Assembly: GCF_046557915.1 (NCBI RefSeq)
Contig: NZ_JBHEBG010000001.1
Span: 620,001 to 684,000, forward strand
Direction: 5' to 3'
DNA from: JBHEBG01 sp046557915
GTDB lineage: Bacteria > Bacteroidota > Bacteroidia > Flavobacteriales > Flavobacteriaceae
DNA: 64,000 nt
A program made the translations under genes and the position numbers. How positions within the stretch are numbered: position 1 is the stretch's first letter; each line of letters opens with the position of its first letter. Under the pieces are notes generated by a model. The model was given only the letters and a program-made list of their open reading frames with translations, ran no database searches and was not told where the DNA came from. This document shows positions 50,711-61,300 of the stretch, one piece after another.

Positions 50711-50743
50711 TAATTTAAAATTAAGTCGATGGCTGTGTAATCA

Positions 50744-51187
50744 TTAAATGGTTTTCACCATCTTTAGGTGTGGTATTCCGTCTTCCAAATACGCTTCCCC
50801 TTCCGATACAAATCCTAGTGAACTATAAAATTTAATCAGATAAGACTGGGCAGAAAGGCAAATCTTATCGCTATTAAATCTTTCCGAAATGGCCCTTATG
50901 GATGCTTCCATTATAAGTTGCCCGTACCCATATTTTCTTTCAGAGGCCCTGACCATTACCCTTCCAATGCTTGGTGAGCTAAAATAATCGCCCGAATTAA
51001 ACACCCTTGTGTATGCCACAAGCGTATTTTTCTTAATACCTAGAACGTGAAGTGCTTTCTGGTCTTTTCCGTCTACATCCTGATATGCACAATCTTGTTC
51101 CAAAACAAAAACCTCGCTACGCAAGCATAGCACATCATAAAGTTCTTGTTTGGATAGTTCTTCAAAAGTTTTAACGGAGACAGTCAT
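50744..51187 (-). CDS. GNAT acetyltransferase, ElaA-like
   Basis: The protein has 147 residues. LYDVLCLRSEVFVLEQDCAYQDVDGKD, IGRVMVRASERKYGYGQLIM (acetyl-CoA loop Q/RxxGxG/A-like) and FYSSLGFVSEGEAYLEDGIPHLKM are diagnostic of ElaA-type GNAT proteins. The acceptor is unknown. It is the last gene of an rpiB-CDF-GNAT operon, 4 bases after the transporter. Confidence 0.85.
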   Translation of the reverse strand: MTVSVKTFEELSKQELYDVLCLRSEVFVLEQDCAYQDVDGKDQKALHVLGIKKNTLVAYTRVFNSGDYFSSPSIGRVMVRASERKYGYGQLIMEASIRAISERFNSDKICLSAQSYLIKFYSSLGFVSEGEAYLEDGIPHLKMVKTI

Positions 51188-51191
51188 ACCT

Positions 51192-52112
51192 TTAATCCTG
51201 AACTATTACTTTTTTGCTATCACATTTCCCAAACTCTGGTTGTATGTTCACGTGGTTAATACCAAAATTATGGTAAACCTCTTCCTCTATTTGGTTTAAG
51301 ACCACATCAAACTCTGACAGCTTTATATCTTTTTTAAAATCTATATGGGCCTCTAAATGAACTTCGTCCTCGTTCAGTTGCCAAATATGAACGTGATGTA
51401 CATTTTTAACCGGCTCTATATTGCCAATGGCCTCCACTATCTGCTGTACTTCTATGGTCTCTGGGGTAAATAGCATCAGTACTTTTGTAGAAGCTTTTAG
51501 CAAGTCGTAACCCATATAAATAAGATATAAGGCAATAGCCAGGGTTAAAGCAGCATCTACCCAATACATACCAAAAAATTTCATCAATATACCGCCAACC
51601 AAAACAGCCACAGAGGCCATCATATCGGTTAATAAATGTAAATAGGCAGATTTCATATTCATGTTTTTGTCAGAATCCTTTTTCAATAGAAGAACACTAA
51701 AACCATTGGCCAAGATGCCTAATAAAGAGAGCCAGATAACCAGTTCCGATGCTATTTCCTGAGGTTCCAAAAACCTTTCCACGGCTTCTTTAATAAGAAT
51801 AATGGCTACAATGATCAATGTGGCCGCATTAACGAATGCCGCTATTATTTCAGCTCTTTTATATCCAAATGTTTTGTTTGTGGAAGCTTCTTTTTTGGAA
51901 AGCAGGGTGGCAATGTAACTTATAATCAACGATAGCACATCACTGAAATTATGAAGAGCATCCGATAATAGGGAGAGGCTTCCAGAAATAATTCCACCGA
52001 TAACCTGGGAAACGGTTATCACTACGTTAAGCAATATGGAGATTACAAGATTTCTACCCTTTAAATCTGGATGTGGGTGATTATGATGGGAGTGGGGGTG
52101 CGTGCCTGCCAT
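51192..52112 (-). CDS. Cation diffusion facilitator (zinc/divalent metal efflux)
   Basis: The protein has 306 residues. The N-terminus is His-rich (THPHSHHNHPHPD). Six membrane helices carry the site residues SDALHNFSDVLSLI (H/D in helix 2) and LHLLTDMMASVAVL (H/D in helix 5), the tetrahedral transport site of ZitB/CzcD-type proteins. The C-terminal cytoplasmic domain has HVHIWQLNEDEVHLEAHID. It exports zinc or similar ions by proton antiport. It is in an operon with rpiB (10-base gap). Confidence 0.92.
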   Translation of the reverse strand: MAGTHPHSHHNHPHPDLKGRNLVISILLNVVITVSQVIGGIISGSLSLLSDALHNFSDVLSLIISYIATLLSKKEASTNKTFGYKRAEIIAAFVNAATLIIVAIILIKEAVERFLEPQEIASELVIWLSLLGILANGFSVLLLKKDSDKNMNMKSAYLHLLTDMMASVAVLVGGILMKFFGMYWVDAALTLAIALYLIYMGYDLLKASTKVLMLFTPETIEVQQIVEAIGNIEPVKNVHHVHIWQLNEDEVHLEAHIDFKKDIKLSEFDVVLNQIEEEVYHNFGINHVNIQPEFGKCDSKKVIVQD

Positions 52113-52122
52113 TGTTCAAAAC

Positions 52123-52554
52123 TTACTGGCAAGGTATTTTCTCTACTCTTCGTTCGTGCCTTCCGCCTTCAAACTTCGTTTTTAAAAATGTGTTTACCAT
52201 TTCCAAGGCTTGCGGAAGTGCTATAAAACGAGCAGGTAAACTAAGAATATTGGCGTCATTATGTTCTCTCGCCAACTGAACTATTTCTTTGGTCCAGCAT
52301 AAGGCCGCCCTAATCTTTTGGTGTTTGTTAACGGTCATTGAAGCGCCATTTCCGCTTCCACAAATAATAATACCAAAATCGGCCTTGCCATTTTCAACAT
52401 CCGATGCTACCGGATGTACAAAATCTGGATAATCCACACTATCCGTACCATCCGTACCATGGTTTATTACTTCAATATCCATAGATCTTAACAGGCCTAA
52501 TATCGCAAGTTTATACTCTGTACCCGCATGATCATTTCCTATCGCAATTTTCAT
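52123..52554 (-). CDS. rpiB: Ribose-5-phosphate isomerase B
   Basis: The protein has 143 residues from ATG at 52554 (MKIAIGNDHAG); an upstream ATG would add seven non-family residues. NDHAGTEYK, YPDFVHPVASDVE, FGIIICGSGNGASMTVNKH with the catalytic Cys, and REHNDANILSLPARFI are all conserved. It interconverts ribose-5-P and ribulose-5-P in the pentose phosphate pathway. It is the first gene of the operon with the metal exporter and GNAT. Confidence 0.95.
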   Translation of the reverse strand: MKIAIGNDHAGTEYKLAILGLLRSMDIEVINHGTDGTDSVDYPDFVHPVASDVENGKADFGIIICGSGNGASMTVNKHQKIRAALCWTKEIVQLAREHNDANILSLPARFIALPQALEMVNTFLKTKFEGGRHERRVEKIPCQ

Positions 52555-52575
52555 ATGAATTCTGTTTTTGTGCAC

Positions 52576-53169
52576 AACAAAGGTACAAATACCTACGGTT
52601 TCAACGGTTATTTAGGTTTATCAACAACTTAAAGTATAATAAATACAAAATTCGTTGTTTCTTGGGGTCTTATGCAATTTCATAGTTTGTTAACAAACGG
52701 CGCATAAAAAGTTACTATTAAATTTTTGTTTTCTACTTTAAAATTGCCTTATGAAAATTATCTTCAAACCAATACTATATTTCTAAAAAAGTATTGATAA
52801 GATATTAAAACTTCCAGTATACTAGTTAACATTAAAAAAACATTTACTTATTAAAAAAATGATGTTGAAACAAGTTATCAATAATGGTTAATAAGAAATC
52901 TAAACTTTTGATTTTTAAATAAAAACAATATCAAAAGGACTAAATAAAATGTAAACAAAAAACCTTTTTTGTTCAAAGCAATTTTTATGGTAATTATTTG
53001 TTTCTACTATCAACAGACAATAATCAACATCATTTATATTTTAAAATTCAAAAAAAAATAAAAGTAATATGATTATATGTTCATAAGATTATCCTTTGGT
53101 TTAAGGTTATGGTATCTGCCGATCTGCAATGAATTATAATTTGTACTTTCCCCAAAATTATTAAAGTTA
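52576..53169. other. Long, extremely AT-rich intergenic region upstream of rnr
   Basis: 594 bases without a gene. It contains a perfect 14-bp palindrome GTTTGTTAACAAAC (52685-52698), TTATCAACA-type 9-mers near 52617, many A/T runs and poor coding potential on both strands. It must carry promoters for rpiB (left) and rnr (right). There is no complete TTTG/TAnnTTTG pair; ATAATTTG at 53136-53143 is a one-off -7 candidate for rnr. Confidence 0.5.
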
Positions 53170-55350
53170 ATGACGAAGAAGAAAAAGAGAGCGAAAAGTA
53201 ATAGAAAAAACGAGATTACAAAAGGTATCTTTACCGTACTAGAGAAAGAAACCGATAAAAGCTTCAACTACAAGCAAATAGCTGCAAAACTACAGATAAC
53301 CGATACAAATGATAGGAACCTGCTGATTAAAAAATTGGTACAGCTTAAAGAGAAAAGAAGAATTTTGGAAACTTCCCGGGGCAGTTATAAAGCTTTGGCA
53401 TCATCAAAATCATATCATACCGGAAGAGTGGATATCACAGGAAGGGGAAATGCTTACATCGTTATCGATGAAATGGAGGATGATATTTTTGTTCCGTATA
53501 ACAAACTTAAAAGAGCTTTTCATGGGGATACGGTTAAAATTTACGTGTTCCCGAGGAGAAAAGGAAAAAAGCCTGAAGGGGAAATTGTTGAAATTTTAGA
53601 AAGGAAGAAAAACGAATTTGTGGGTATTGTGGAGATGCAAAAGACCTTTGCATTCATACGCCCTACGGATATGCGAATGTATACCGATATTTTTGTTCCG
53701 AAAGAAAAAATAGGCAAAGCCGCTAATGGTGATAAAGTGGTTGTGAAGATTACGGAGTGGCCAGAGAATGCCGATTCGCCCTTTGGCACGATCATAGGTG
53801 TATTGGGGAAACCTGGAGAACATCAGACAGAAATACATTCCATTTTGGCCGAATATGGATTGCCTTATGAGTTTCCTGCAGAGGTATCATTGTATGCAGA
53901 CAAGATGGATACCAGTATTAAACAAGAGGAAATTGCAAAAAGAAGGGATATGCGCGAGGTGCTTACCTTCACTATAGATCCCAAGGATGCCAAAGATTTT
54001 GATGATGCATTGTCTTTTCGCATTTTGGATAATGGTAATTACGAAATTGGCATACATATAGCAGATGTTTCCCATTACCTGGTTCCCGATACAATTTTGG
54101 ATAATGAGGCTTACGAAAGGGCCACTTCCGTTTATTTAGTGGATAGGGTGGTTCCCATGTTACCCGAAGTGCTGTCTAATAATGCTTGCTCCTTGCGACC
54201 CAATGAGGAAAAGTACACATTTTCTGCGGTGTTTGAACTAGACGAAAAGGCCACTGTTAAAAATCAATGGTTTGGTAGAACAGTTATAAATTCCAATGAA
54301 CGTTTTGCCTATGAGGAAGCACAATATATTATTGAAACGGGGGATAACAATATTCCTGCTGAAGTATCCATACGAGGTGGTTCCTATGAAGTATCCAAAC
54401 CGGTTGTAGAGGCAACATTGACATTAAATAAACTGGCGAAGACAATGCGCTTGGGGAGGATGAAAGCCGGGGCAATATCCTTTGACAAGGTGGAAGTACG
54501 CTTTAACCTCACCGAAAACAATGAACCCCATAGTGTATATTTTAAAGAAGCTAAAGAGGCCAATAAGCTAATTGAGGAATTTATGCTCTTGGCCAACAAA
54601 AAAGTGGCAGAGTTCATAGGGAAACAGAAGCCCGAAAAAACTTTTGTATATAGAGTTCATGACGAACCGGATGAAGAGAAATTAATAGCGTTAAACGGAA
54701 TAATTTCTAGATTTGGACATAGACTTAACTTTAAGGACAAAAAAGCCATTAGCAACTCTCTAAACCAGCTTTTAGAGGATGTTAAAGGCCAAAAAGAACA
54801 GAACTTGGTAGATACCCTGGCCATTAGAAGCATGAGCAAGGCAATTTATACTACAGACAACATAGGGCACTATGGTCTGGCATTTGATTACTACACGCAT
54901 TTTACCTCTCCCATCCGTAGATATCCGGATGTAATGGTACATCGGTTGTTACAACATTATTTGGATGCTGGAAAAACACCAAATGCCGAAATTTATGAGG
55001 AAAAGTGCAAACACTCTTCCAATATGGAAAATTTGGCGGCCAACGCGGAAAGGGATTCCATTAAGTATATGCAGATCAAATTTATGCAAGATCATAAAGA
55101 TCAAGAGTTCCTAGGTGTAATATCTGGCGTAACCGAATGGGGTATTTATGTGGAGATCATTGAGAACAAATGCGAAGGTATGGTTAGGATAAAGGATATA
55201 AAAAATGATTATTTTACCTTTGATGAAAAGGAGTACGCCATTGTAGGAGAACGAACAAAGAAAAGATATCAATTAGGAGACGAGGTAAGGGTGATGGTTA
55301 AGAGTACGGATTTGGTTAAAAGACACTTGGATTTCAGTTTATTGGAATAG
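53170..55350 (+). CDS. rnr: Ribonuclease R
   Basis: The protein has 726 residues. The N-terminal basic stretch and HTH-like segment (about 20-75) are followed by two cold-shock domains, the RNB catalytic domain with TIDPKDAKDFDDALSF (metal-binding Asp cluster) and IHIADVSHYLVPDT, and an S1 domain (EFLGVISGVTEWGIYVEI) at the C-terminus. It is a 3'-5' exoribonuclease that degrades structured RNA and helps tmRNA-linked quality control. Full length for the family. Confidence 0.95.
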   Translation: MTKKKKRAKSNRKNEITKGIFTVLEKETDKSFNYKQIAAKLQITDTNDRNLLIKKLVQLKEKRRILETSRGSYKALASSKSYHTGRVDITGRGNAYIVIDEMEDDIFVPYNKLKRAFHGDTVKIYVFPRRKGKKPEGEIVEILERKKNEFVGIVEMQKTFAFIRPTDMRMYTDIFVPKEKIGKAANGDKVVVKITEWPENADSPFGTIIGVLGKPGEHQTEIHSILAEYGLPYEFPAEVSLYADKMDTSIKQEEIAKRRDMREVLTFTIDPKDAKDFDDALSFRILDNGNYEIGIHIADVSHYLVPDTILDNEAYERATSVYLVDRVVPMLPEVLSNNACSLRPNEEKYTFSAVFELDEKATVKNQWFGRTVINSNERFAYEEAQYIIETGDNNIPAEVSIRGGSYEVSKPVVEATLTLNKLAKTMRLGRMKAGAISFDKVEVRFNLTENNEPHSVYFKEAKEANKLIEEFMLLANKKVAEFIGKQKPEKTFVYRVHDEPDEEKLIALNGIISRFGHRLNFKDKKAISNSLNQLLEDVKGQKEQNLVDTLAIRSMSKAIYTTDNIGHYGLAFDYYTHFTSPIRRYPDVMVHRLLQHYLDAGKTPNAEIYEEKCKHSSNMENLAANAERDSIKYMQIKFMQDHKDQEFLGVISGVTEWGIYVEIIENKCEGMVRIKDIKNDYFTFDEKEYAIVGERTKKRYQLGDEVRVMVKSTDLVKRHLDFSLLE

Positions 55351-55423
55351 ATGAAAATACAGAACATTTTTTGGAATAAAATTTGTGTCCCATAACGCGA
55401 AACACCTAAAAACTGAGTTTGAA

Positions 55424-56107
55424 ATGATGAAAAAGATACTTTTTTTAATAGTATTGATATCCGGATTTCAGGTAGCGACCGCGCAGGAAGAAAAAATTAC
55501 CCAGGAGTTGCAAAACTTTTCGCAGGTCAAGGGGTTTGATGGTCTATCTATCAAGTTGATAAAATCGGATGTGAACAGAGCGGTTATTACCGGTGCCAAC
55601 ACGCAAAAGGTGGCTATTGTTAACAATAATGGCGTACTAAAGCTGCGAATGCAGATTGATAAGCTATTCAGTGGTTACCGTACCTTTATAACACTTTATC
55701 ACACAGATGAATTATTAGTGATAGACGTTAACGAAGATGCTCGAATAACTTCTGAGCAGTTGATAAAACAAGACGTACTGGAGTTAAAAGCGCAAGAAGG
55801 AGGAGAATTGGCCATCAATGCCCAAGTAGAGCAATTATTGATAAAGGCCATAACAGGTGGATTGATAACCACTACCGGATTTTCAGATAACCAAGATGTT
55901 GCCATTAACACAGGAGGAGACTACAAAGGCAAGGAATTTAAAACAAAATTTACAACGATCAGCGTCAATGCAGGTTCTAGCGCCGAGGTTTATGCCACAG
56001 ATTACGTAAAGGCTACAGTAAAGGCAGGTGGTGAGGTATTGGTTTATGGCAACCCTACAAAAATGGACGAGAAAACTGTTTTTGGAGGCAAGATCAAAAG
56101 AATGTAA
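55424..56107 (+). CDS. Exported GIN-domain (DUF2807) protein
   Basis: The protein has 227 residues from ATG-ATG at 55424; the GTG at 55385 would place 13 residues before the signal peptide. The signal peptide ends near VATAQ. The mature part is a right-handed beta-helix-like repeat (FDGLSIKLIKSDVNRAVIT, VLELKAQEGGELAINA, ISVNAGSSAEVYATDYVKAT, ending GNPTKMDEKTVFGGKI), the head GIN domain. Its function is unknown, perhaps surface or periplasmic binding. It lies 73 bases after rnr. Confidence 0.83.
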   Translation: MMKKILFLIVLISGFQVATAQEEKITQELQNFSQVKGFDGLSIKLIKSDVNRAVITGANTQKVAIVNNNGVLKLRMQIDKLFSGYRTFITLYHTDELLVIDVNEDARITSEQLIKQDVLELKAQEGGELAINAQVEQLLIKAITGGLITTTGFSDNQDVAINTGGDYKGKEFKTKFTTISVNAGSSAEVYATDYVKATVKAGGEVLVYGNPTKMDEKTVFGGKIKRM

Positions 56108-56125
56108 TACGAGAATAGCAATACC

Positions 56126-56794
56126 ATGTTAGAAGATGTACAGGCGGCAATTCCGCTGGGTTTTTTATTAAGTTTTATAATTGGGCCCGTTTTTTTTGTA
56201 CTCTTGGAGACTAGTGCCATAAAAGGATTTAGAGCTGCCATATGTTTTAATCTTGGCGTTATTGTGGCGGATGTGCTGTTTATTACCATTGCGTATTTCA
56301 GTAGTTATCAGTTGTTGGAAAATCTAAGCAATCAGCCAGGACTTTATGTTTTTGGAGGGGTCATCTTGCTGGTCTACGGAATTACCACATTTATTAAAAA
56401 ACAACCTACCGAAACCTTAAAGTTAAAAGTGACCAAAGGCGATTATCTAAGCTTGTTGGGAAAGGGTTTTTTGTTGAACTTCATAAATATTGGTGTTCTT
56501 GTCTTTTGGCTTGGGGTAATCATTGTTGTAGGACCTAGTTTGGACAACGACCCTTACCGCATAAAAATCTTTTTTGCAACAATGCTGGGGGCATATTTTA
56601 TAACCGACCTGTTCAAAATTCTTTTAGCGAAACAATTAAGAAGAAAGCTTACACAAAAAAGGATATACTTTGTAAAAAAGGGTTTGGGAGTACTACTTAT
56701 TATCTGTGGGTTGGTATTGATAACTAAAGGATTTTTGCCTAAGGATAAGCTAAGTCTAGAGAAAGGTATAGAACTTATTAAGGAAAAAGAATAG
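56126..56794 (+). CDS. LysE/RhtB-family transporter
   Basis: The protein has 222 residues with six membrane helices. The N-terminal IPLGFLLSFIIGPVFFVLLETSAIKGFRAA matches the LysE entry motif (GPxxxxxxxxxxxxGxRAA). It exports amino acids or related solutes; the substrate is not inferable. It starts 18 bases after the GIN gene and is followed by a bidirectional hairpin. Confidence 0.85.
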   Translation: MLEDVQAAIPLGFLLSFIIGPVFFVLLETSAIKGFRAAICFNLGVIVADVLFITIAYFSSYQLLENLSNQPGLYVFGGVILLVYGITTFIKKQPTETLKLKVTKGDYLSLLGKGFLLNFINIGVLVFWLGVIIVVGPSLDNDPYRIKIFFATMLGAYFITDLFKILLAKQLRRKLTQKRIYFVKKGLGVLLIICGLVLITKGFLPKDKLSLEKGIELIKEKE

Positions 56795-56814
56795 TACGGA
56801 TATTATTGGAAAAT

Positions 56815-56843
56815 AAAAACCCATCCTTAACAGATGGGTTTTT
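56815..56843. terminator. Bidirectional terminator between LysE gene and tRNA-Cys
   Basis: AAAAACCCATC (56815-56825) pairs with GATGGGTTTTT (56833-56843) around CTTAACA. Poly-T follows on the + strand and poly-A precedes, so it can end both the LysE transcript and the leftward tRNA-Cys transcript. Confidence 0.85.
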
Positions 56844-56848
56844 TGTTG

Positions 56849-56919
56849 AGGCATCGAGCGGATTCGAACCGCTGTACAAGCTTTTGCAGAGCTGTGCCTA
56901 GCCACTCGGCCACGATGCC
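56849..56919 (-). tRNA. tRNA-Cys (GCA)
   Basis: 71 nt. The acceptor GGCATCG/CGATGCC carries discriminator U, as expected for tRNA-Cys. The D arm is GCCGAGTGGCTAGGC, the anticodon loop CTGCAAA gives GCA, and the T arm is CAGCGGTTCGAATCCGCTG-like. CCA is not encoded. Confidence 0.95.
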
Positions 56920-56931
56920 GTTTTGAGAACG

Positions 56932-56939
56932 CAAATTTA
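56932..56939 (-). promoter_or_regulatory. -7 box of tRNA-Cys
   Basis: CAAATTTA on the + strand reads TAAATTTG on the minus strand, a perfect TAnnTTTG, ending 13 bases before the tRNA 5' end. Confidence 0.55.
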
Positions 56940-57021
56940 CAAAAAATTAATTCTAACACACCTAATAGGAACACTAGTTTTTATTGCAAAGATTTTACGC
57001 TTCTTTTGTTATTATATTGGT

Positions 57022-57378
57022 TTATCTGTGGGCTGTTAATTTGATGGAAACACTTTCTACATCCCCTCCTATTGGAGGGTTAATCTTTGCTACTGAAACG
57101 CTTACTGTATTTACCATGGAAATTTCGGAAAAAATCCTGTCCAATATCCTTTTGGCCACATGCTCCAAAAGCTTGGAGGGTATTTTCATCTCTTCTTTAA
57201 CAATGGCATTGATTTGTACATAATCTACCGTATCCGATAGGTTATCAGAAACAGCAGCCTTGGTGAGGTCGGCCCCTACTTCCACATCTACCCTATAGTC
57301 GCTGCCGATAAGGGTTTCTTGAGGCAAACAACCATGATAGGCATACACCTTTATGTTAGTAACTGCTACGTTTCCCAC
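57022..57378 (-). CDS. folB: Dihydroneopterin aldolase
   Basis: The protein has 118 residues. VYAYHGCLPQETLIGSDYRVDVEV has the pterin-binding Glu (E21), VQINAIVKEEMKIPSKLLEHVAKRI the helix region, and VSVAKINPPIGGDVESVSI the catalytic Lys. It makes 6-hydroxymethyl-dihydropterin in folate biosynthesis. TAAGTTTG at 57403-57410 (minus strand) is a possible -7 box 25 bases upstream. Confidence 0.93.
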   Translation of the reverse strand: MGNVAVTNIKVYAYHGCLPQETLIGSDYRVDVEVGADLTKAAVSDNLSDTVDYVQINAIVKEEMKIPSKLLEHVAKRILDRIFSEISMVNTVSVSVAKINPPIGGDVESVSIKLTAHR

Positions 57379-57426
57379 GGAAAAATCAAGTTTTTACAAA
57401 TACAAACTTAACCCATTCCTATGAAA

Positions 57427-58371
57427 TTAGTACATACATCTACAGTTACTTAGTCCTTGGAAAAGATCTACTCCCAAGGTAACCACATGGGTACCGGTAC
57501 TATAGCCTAATATTTCGTTGAGAATGACTTGATAGGAATACCCAAAATAGAAATTGTTCTTTTTTAGGCCTATTATAGGTGCTATATAGAGTGGATCCCC
57601 AATTTGATCGTTAAGAAAACGATAGGTGACCCCCGCATAGTAGTAATCTTCAAAGTCGTACCATCTAAACTTTACGTTTACATCGGTTACAGACCTGCCA
57701 TCACTTTCAAAAAGTTGGAAGAACACCGAGGGTTCTATTTCCAAATCACTGTTCTTGTTCTTTTTGTAACGATAGCCTGTATAAATAAAATAGTTTCTGA
57801 GCGTATTGGGCTCAAAGACAGGATTAAACTTGGCCAAATCCTTTCCTAATAGGTTAGAGGCATTTAAACTAAAATAGAATTTATCTTTTCTATAAAGTAA
57901 GCCCACATCAAAATTATGATTTGTAGTAGCCCTATCATCGGTTACACTTGGATCTATGGCACTAAAGTTTTCTATATCTATTCTAAATTGATTAAAGTTA
58001 TACGATATCCCAAAAGAAAGAAATTCATCGTCATACCTGTCCAGAGTAAGATGGTGTGCAAAAGATGCACGGGCTCCCCTTTGTTTAGTCTCACCATTGC
58101 TATCATTGTATAGGAGCATTCCTATACCGGACCGGTTGCCAACCCTTGCATCTGCTGCCAAGGACTGGGTATCTGGGGCATCCTCTATACCCACCCATTG
58201 TGTAAGCCCATTGATCCTAATTTTTACATGATCACCAATACCAGCGTAGGTAGGCGACATAACAAAGGGATTGTCCGCCAGGTATTGTGAAAGCTGCGGT
58301 ATGGTAAGCTCTTGGCCCCATGAGGCCAAGGTGCTTACTAGGAGCGCAACGGTTATTAGTTTAATACGCAT
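57427..58371 (-). CDS. PorP/SprF-family type IX secretion outer membrane protein
   Basis: The protein has 314 residues. The signal peptide ends near LASWGQ. LTIPQLSQYLADNPFVMSPTYAGIGDHVKIRINGLTQWVGIEDAP is the PorP/SprF entry signature, followed by a predicted beta-barrel of about 14 strands ending GTHVVTLGVDLFQGL. SprF-like proteins dock a specific type B-sorted adhesin at the outer membrane. It lies 21 bases downstream of the giant SprB-like gene, the standard pairing. Confidence 0.92.
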   Translation of the reverse strand: MRIKLITVALLVSTLASWGQELTIPQLSQYLADNPFVMSPTYAGIGDHVKIRINGLTQWVGIEDAPDTQSLAADARVGNRSGIGMLLYNDSNGETKQRGARASFAHHLTLDRYDDEFLSFGISYNFNQFRIDIENFSAIDPSVTDDRATTNHNFDVGLLYRKDKFYFSLNASNLLGKDLAKFNPVFEPNTLRNYFIYTGYRYKKNKNSDLEIEPSVFFQLFESDGRSVTDVNVKFRWYDFEDYYYAGVTYRFLNDQIGDPLYIAPIIGLKKNNFYFGYSYQVILNEILGYSTGTHVVTLGVDLFQGLSNCRCMY

Positions 58372-58392
58372 AGTCTTTTTAGGTTAAGTTTT

Positions 58393-61300
58393 TTATCGAT
58401 ATAGGGTAAAATGTCCTACAAACTCTCTGTCGTCTTCTTCTCCATTGAGCTTTATAATATACCAATAATCACCAGTGGGCAACTCAGTGTTATGGTAAAG
58501 ACCTTCCCATCCTGGATCGTTCTGACCCATTCTGTAGACCTCCCTACCATAACGGTCAAATATGATGGTTAGTATCTCTGGGAATGCTTCTAGGTTCTGT
58601 GGAACCCACAAATCATTTAATCCATCACCATCAGGCGTAAAGAAATTAGGGATTTCGATATCAATAAATTCCATGAATATTTCGGCTGTTGCCTCGCATC
58701 CATTTTGGTCTATTACCCGCACGGTATAGGTATCCGTTCTGCGAATGATATAGGTATTGTTGGGGCCATTGTCCTCATCGTCGAAGATAAAGGTATATTC
58801 TTCCAAACCTCCTGTAGCGATTGCAGTAATCTCATTGATGTTGTTTTGCTCCAAACTCAAGGTTAACGGTTCAAAAGCGGTTATGTCAAAATCAACCGTA
58901 AACACACACCCGTTTGCATGGGAGATAGCTATATAATGACTACCCGGTGCAGTGTCCCTAAAATCTGGATTCAATTGCATGTCTAGAGGATCTGTAGAAT
59001 CCAAGGCATACATTACAGACCCTAGGACAGAATCGTCTTCCAAGGTGATATTGACGTAATTGTTTGTAGTATCTCCCGTACATTCGTAAACAGGCACCAC
59101 TGTAGCATTTAGGTTTACACCAGGGTCTATCTCTACAATTAGGTTAGCCTCACAGTCTTGGGCATCCTTAATGAAGATTACATAAGTCCCCGCTGCAAGA
59201 TTTGTAAAAGATGTTCTATCCTGAACAAAATCAGCATCATTATTAGTGTTTAGACTTGTTCTATATGGAGCAGTTCCTCCAGAAATAACTACATCTATAG
59301 AACCATCCTCGCTACCAAAACATACTTCTGGCAAGGCTGTAAAGGAAGCATCTATCGGAGCGGGTTCAATGAGGGTAAACTGCAACGGAATAAAACATCC
59401 GTTTTCATCCTGTGCAATGACGTCATAAACGCCCGGCCCTAGATCGGTGAACACATTTTCGGTATCAAATTGATTGAGGTTTGGCGTAATTGCATACAAG
59501 ATGTTGCCGGTTCCGCCAGAAACCTCAACGGTTATGGTACCATCTGCCTGTCCGGCACAAGTAACATCCGTAAACTCTTGTCTATCGATCTGCAACGGAG
59601 CGGGGTCCGTAATTATGATTTCGTGGGAAACATCAATACAATCTACACTGGTTACGCGTATGTAATAGCTTCCAGCTATCAATGTACCGAAAGTCCCGGA
59701 CGCTTGTGGTCCGACCAATAGGTTGGTCAATGCGGCGTCGGAGAACAATTCATAAGAATAGTTTCCTAACCCTCCGATAGCAGTTGCCGTAATAGTTGCG
59801 GTTGCTTCTCCGGTACAGTTTATTATGGCCGCACTTTCATCAATTACCATATCGAGCATTGGCACTACATCAACGGAAACCTGATTTGATATCATGGTCT
59901 CGCAACCCAAGGCATCTATTACATAATATTGATAAACACCTTCATTGCCCGCTGCAATATTGAATGTGTGTGTATTGCCACCAGCCATTGGTGTAAACGT
60001 TATATTGTCCGCACTAAACTGATAGGGTGCGCCATTACCACCTGTTGCGGTCAGTAATAAGGTAGCATCCGTGGTACATGTCAATGGACTGGTCTGAACC
60101 AATGTACTGGAAACTTCATTGGGCTCGCTAACGGTAGCACGTAATGGGGTCTCTATCCCACAGTTCCACCCATCGGTAATGGTAATGCTATAAATACCGG
60201 CACCTAGATTGTCGAAGGTATCACTCGTCTGAGCACCACTTGTAAACAGTATTGCGGCACCTGCGGCATCATAATAGTTTAATTGGTACTGATAATTACC
60301 AGGTCCCTGACCACCAAGAACATTGATTGCCGATACGGAGGCATTGGTATCGCCGAAGCAGCTAAGGACCACATCTGGTGAGATACCCGCACTAATTGAT
60401 GTTGGCTGTATCAAAGTTTCGGTATCGTTGAAAACACATCCACCATCATCGGTAATTGCTACGGTATAGTTGCCCGCTGCAAGGCCTGTAAACAGATTGC
60501 TCAGCACATCCGTGGCATTATAAACCTGGGTCGTTGTTGTGTTCGTCAACACAATATCATAGGGAGGATATCCACCTACAGGGTCTACCAATATTTCTCC
60601 TTGATCATTGGTACAGGTTACATTGGCAACCTCGTTTGTTGTAGCCGTAAGTGCTATATCAGGAGAAATTATGGTAACCACATTAGAATTTTCTCTACAT
60701 AATGGATTGGCCGTTTCCGTAAGTCTAACAAAATAGTTGCCTCCAGAAAGCCCACTGATAGGGGGAGACGGGTTTGTTGTGGTATTGCCAGCTCCTGTGA
60801 TACCCGTTGTTACACCTGCGGCCGTAAACACTTCATACGTATAGGCGCCGGTATATCCGGTAACGTTTATTTCCAACGCACCGTTGGTGTCACCAAAACA
60901 AGTAACAGCAGTGGTCGCCGTTGCCTGTACCGCTACCAAATCAAAAGGAGCGATAGTATAGGGCGCAGTGTCCACATAACAACCCGTAGCGGTATCTGTA
61001 ACTCTAAAAACATAGCTTCCTACGGCATTAAGCTCAAATTGAGTAGTTGTGTTTAAAGCCGTTGGCATCTCATTACCGTTAGGATTTCCTAAAGGCAACA
61101 GTTCAAAGGTATATGCATTTGCAGGATTGGCATTGTCCGTTACAGCAATGGTAACTTCTTCTGGCCCTGCACATGTTATGGCGGTGGCCAAGGAAACTAC
61201 AGCATTGAATACGTTAAGCGGTTGAATAGTTGGAATTGCAAATGTATTTGCACAGTTATTATCGTCCGTGACGTAGGCCGTAATATTCTGGGCAAGCCCA

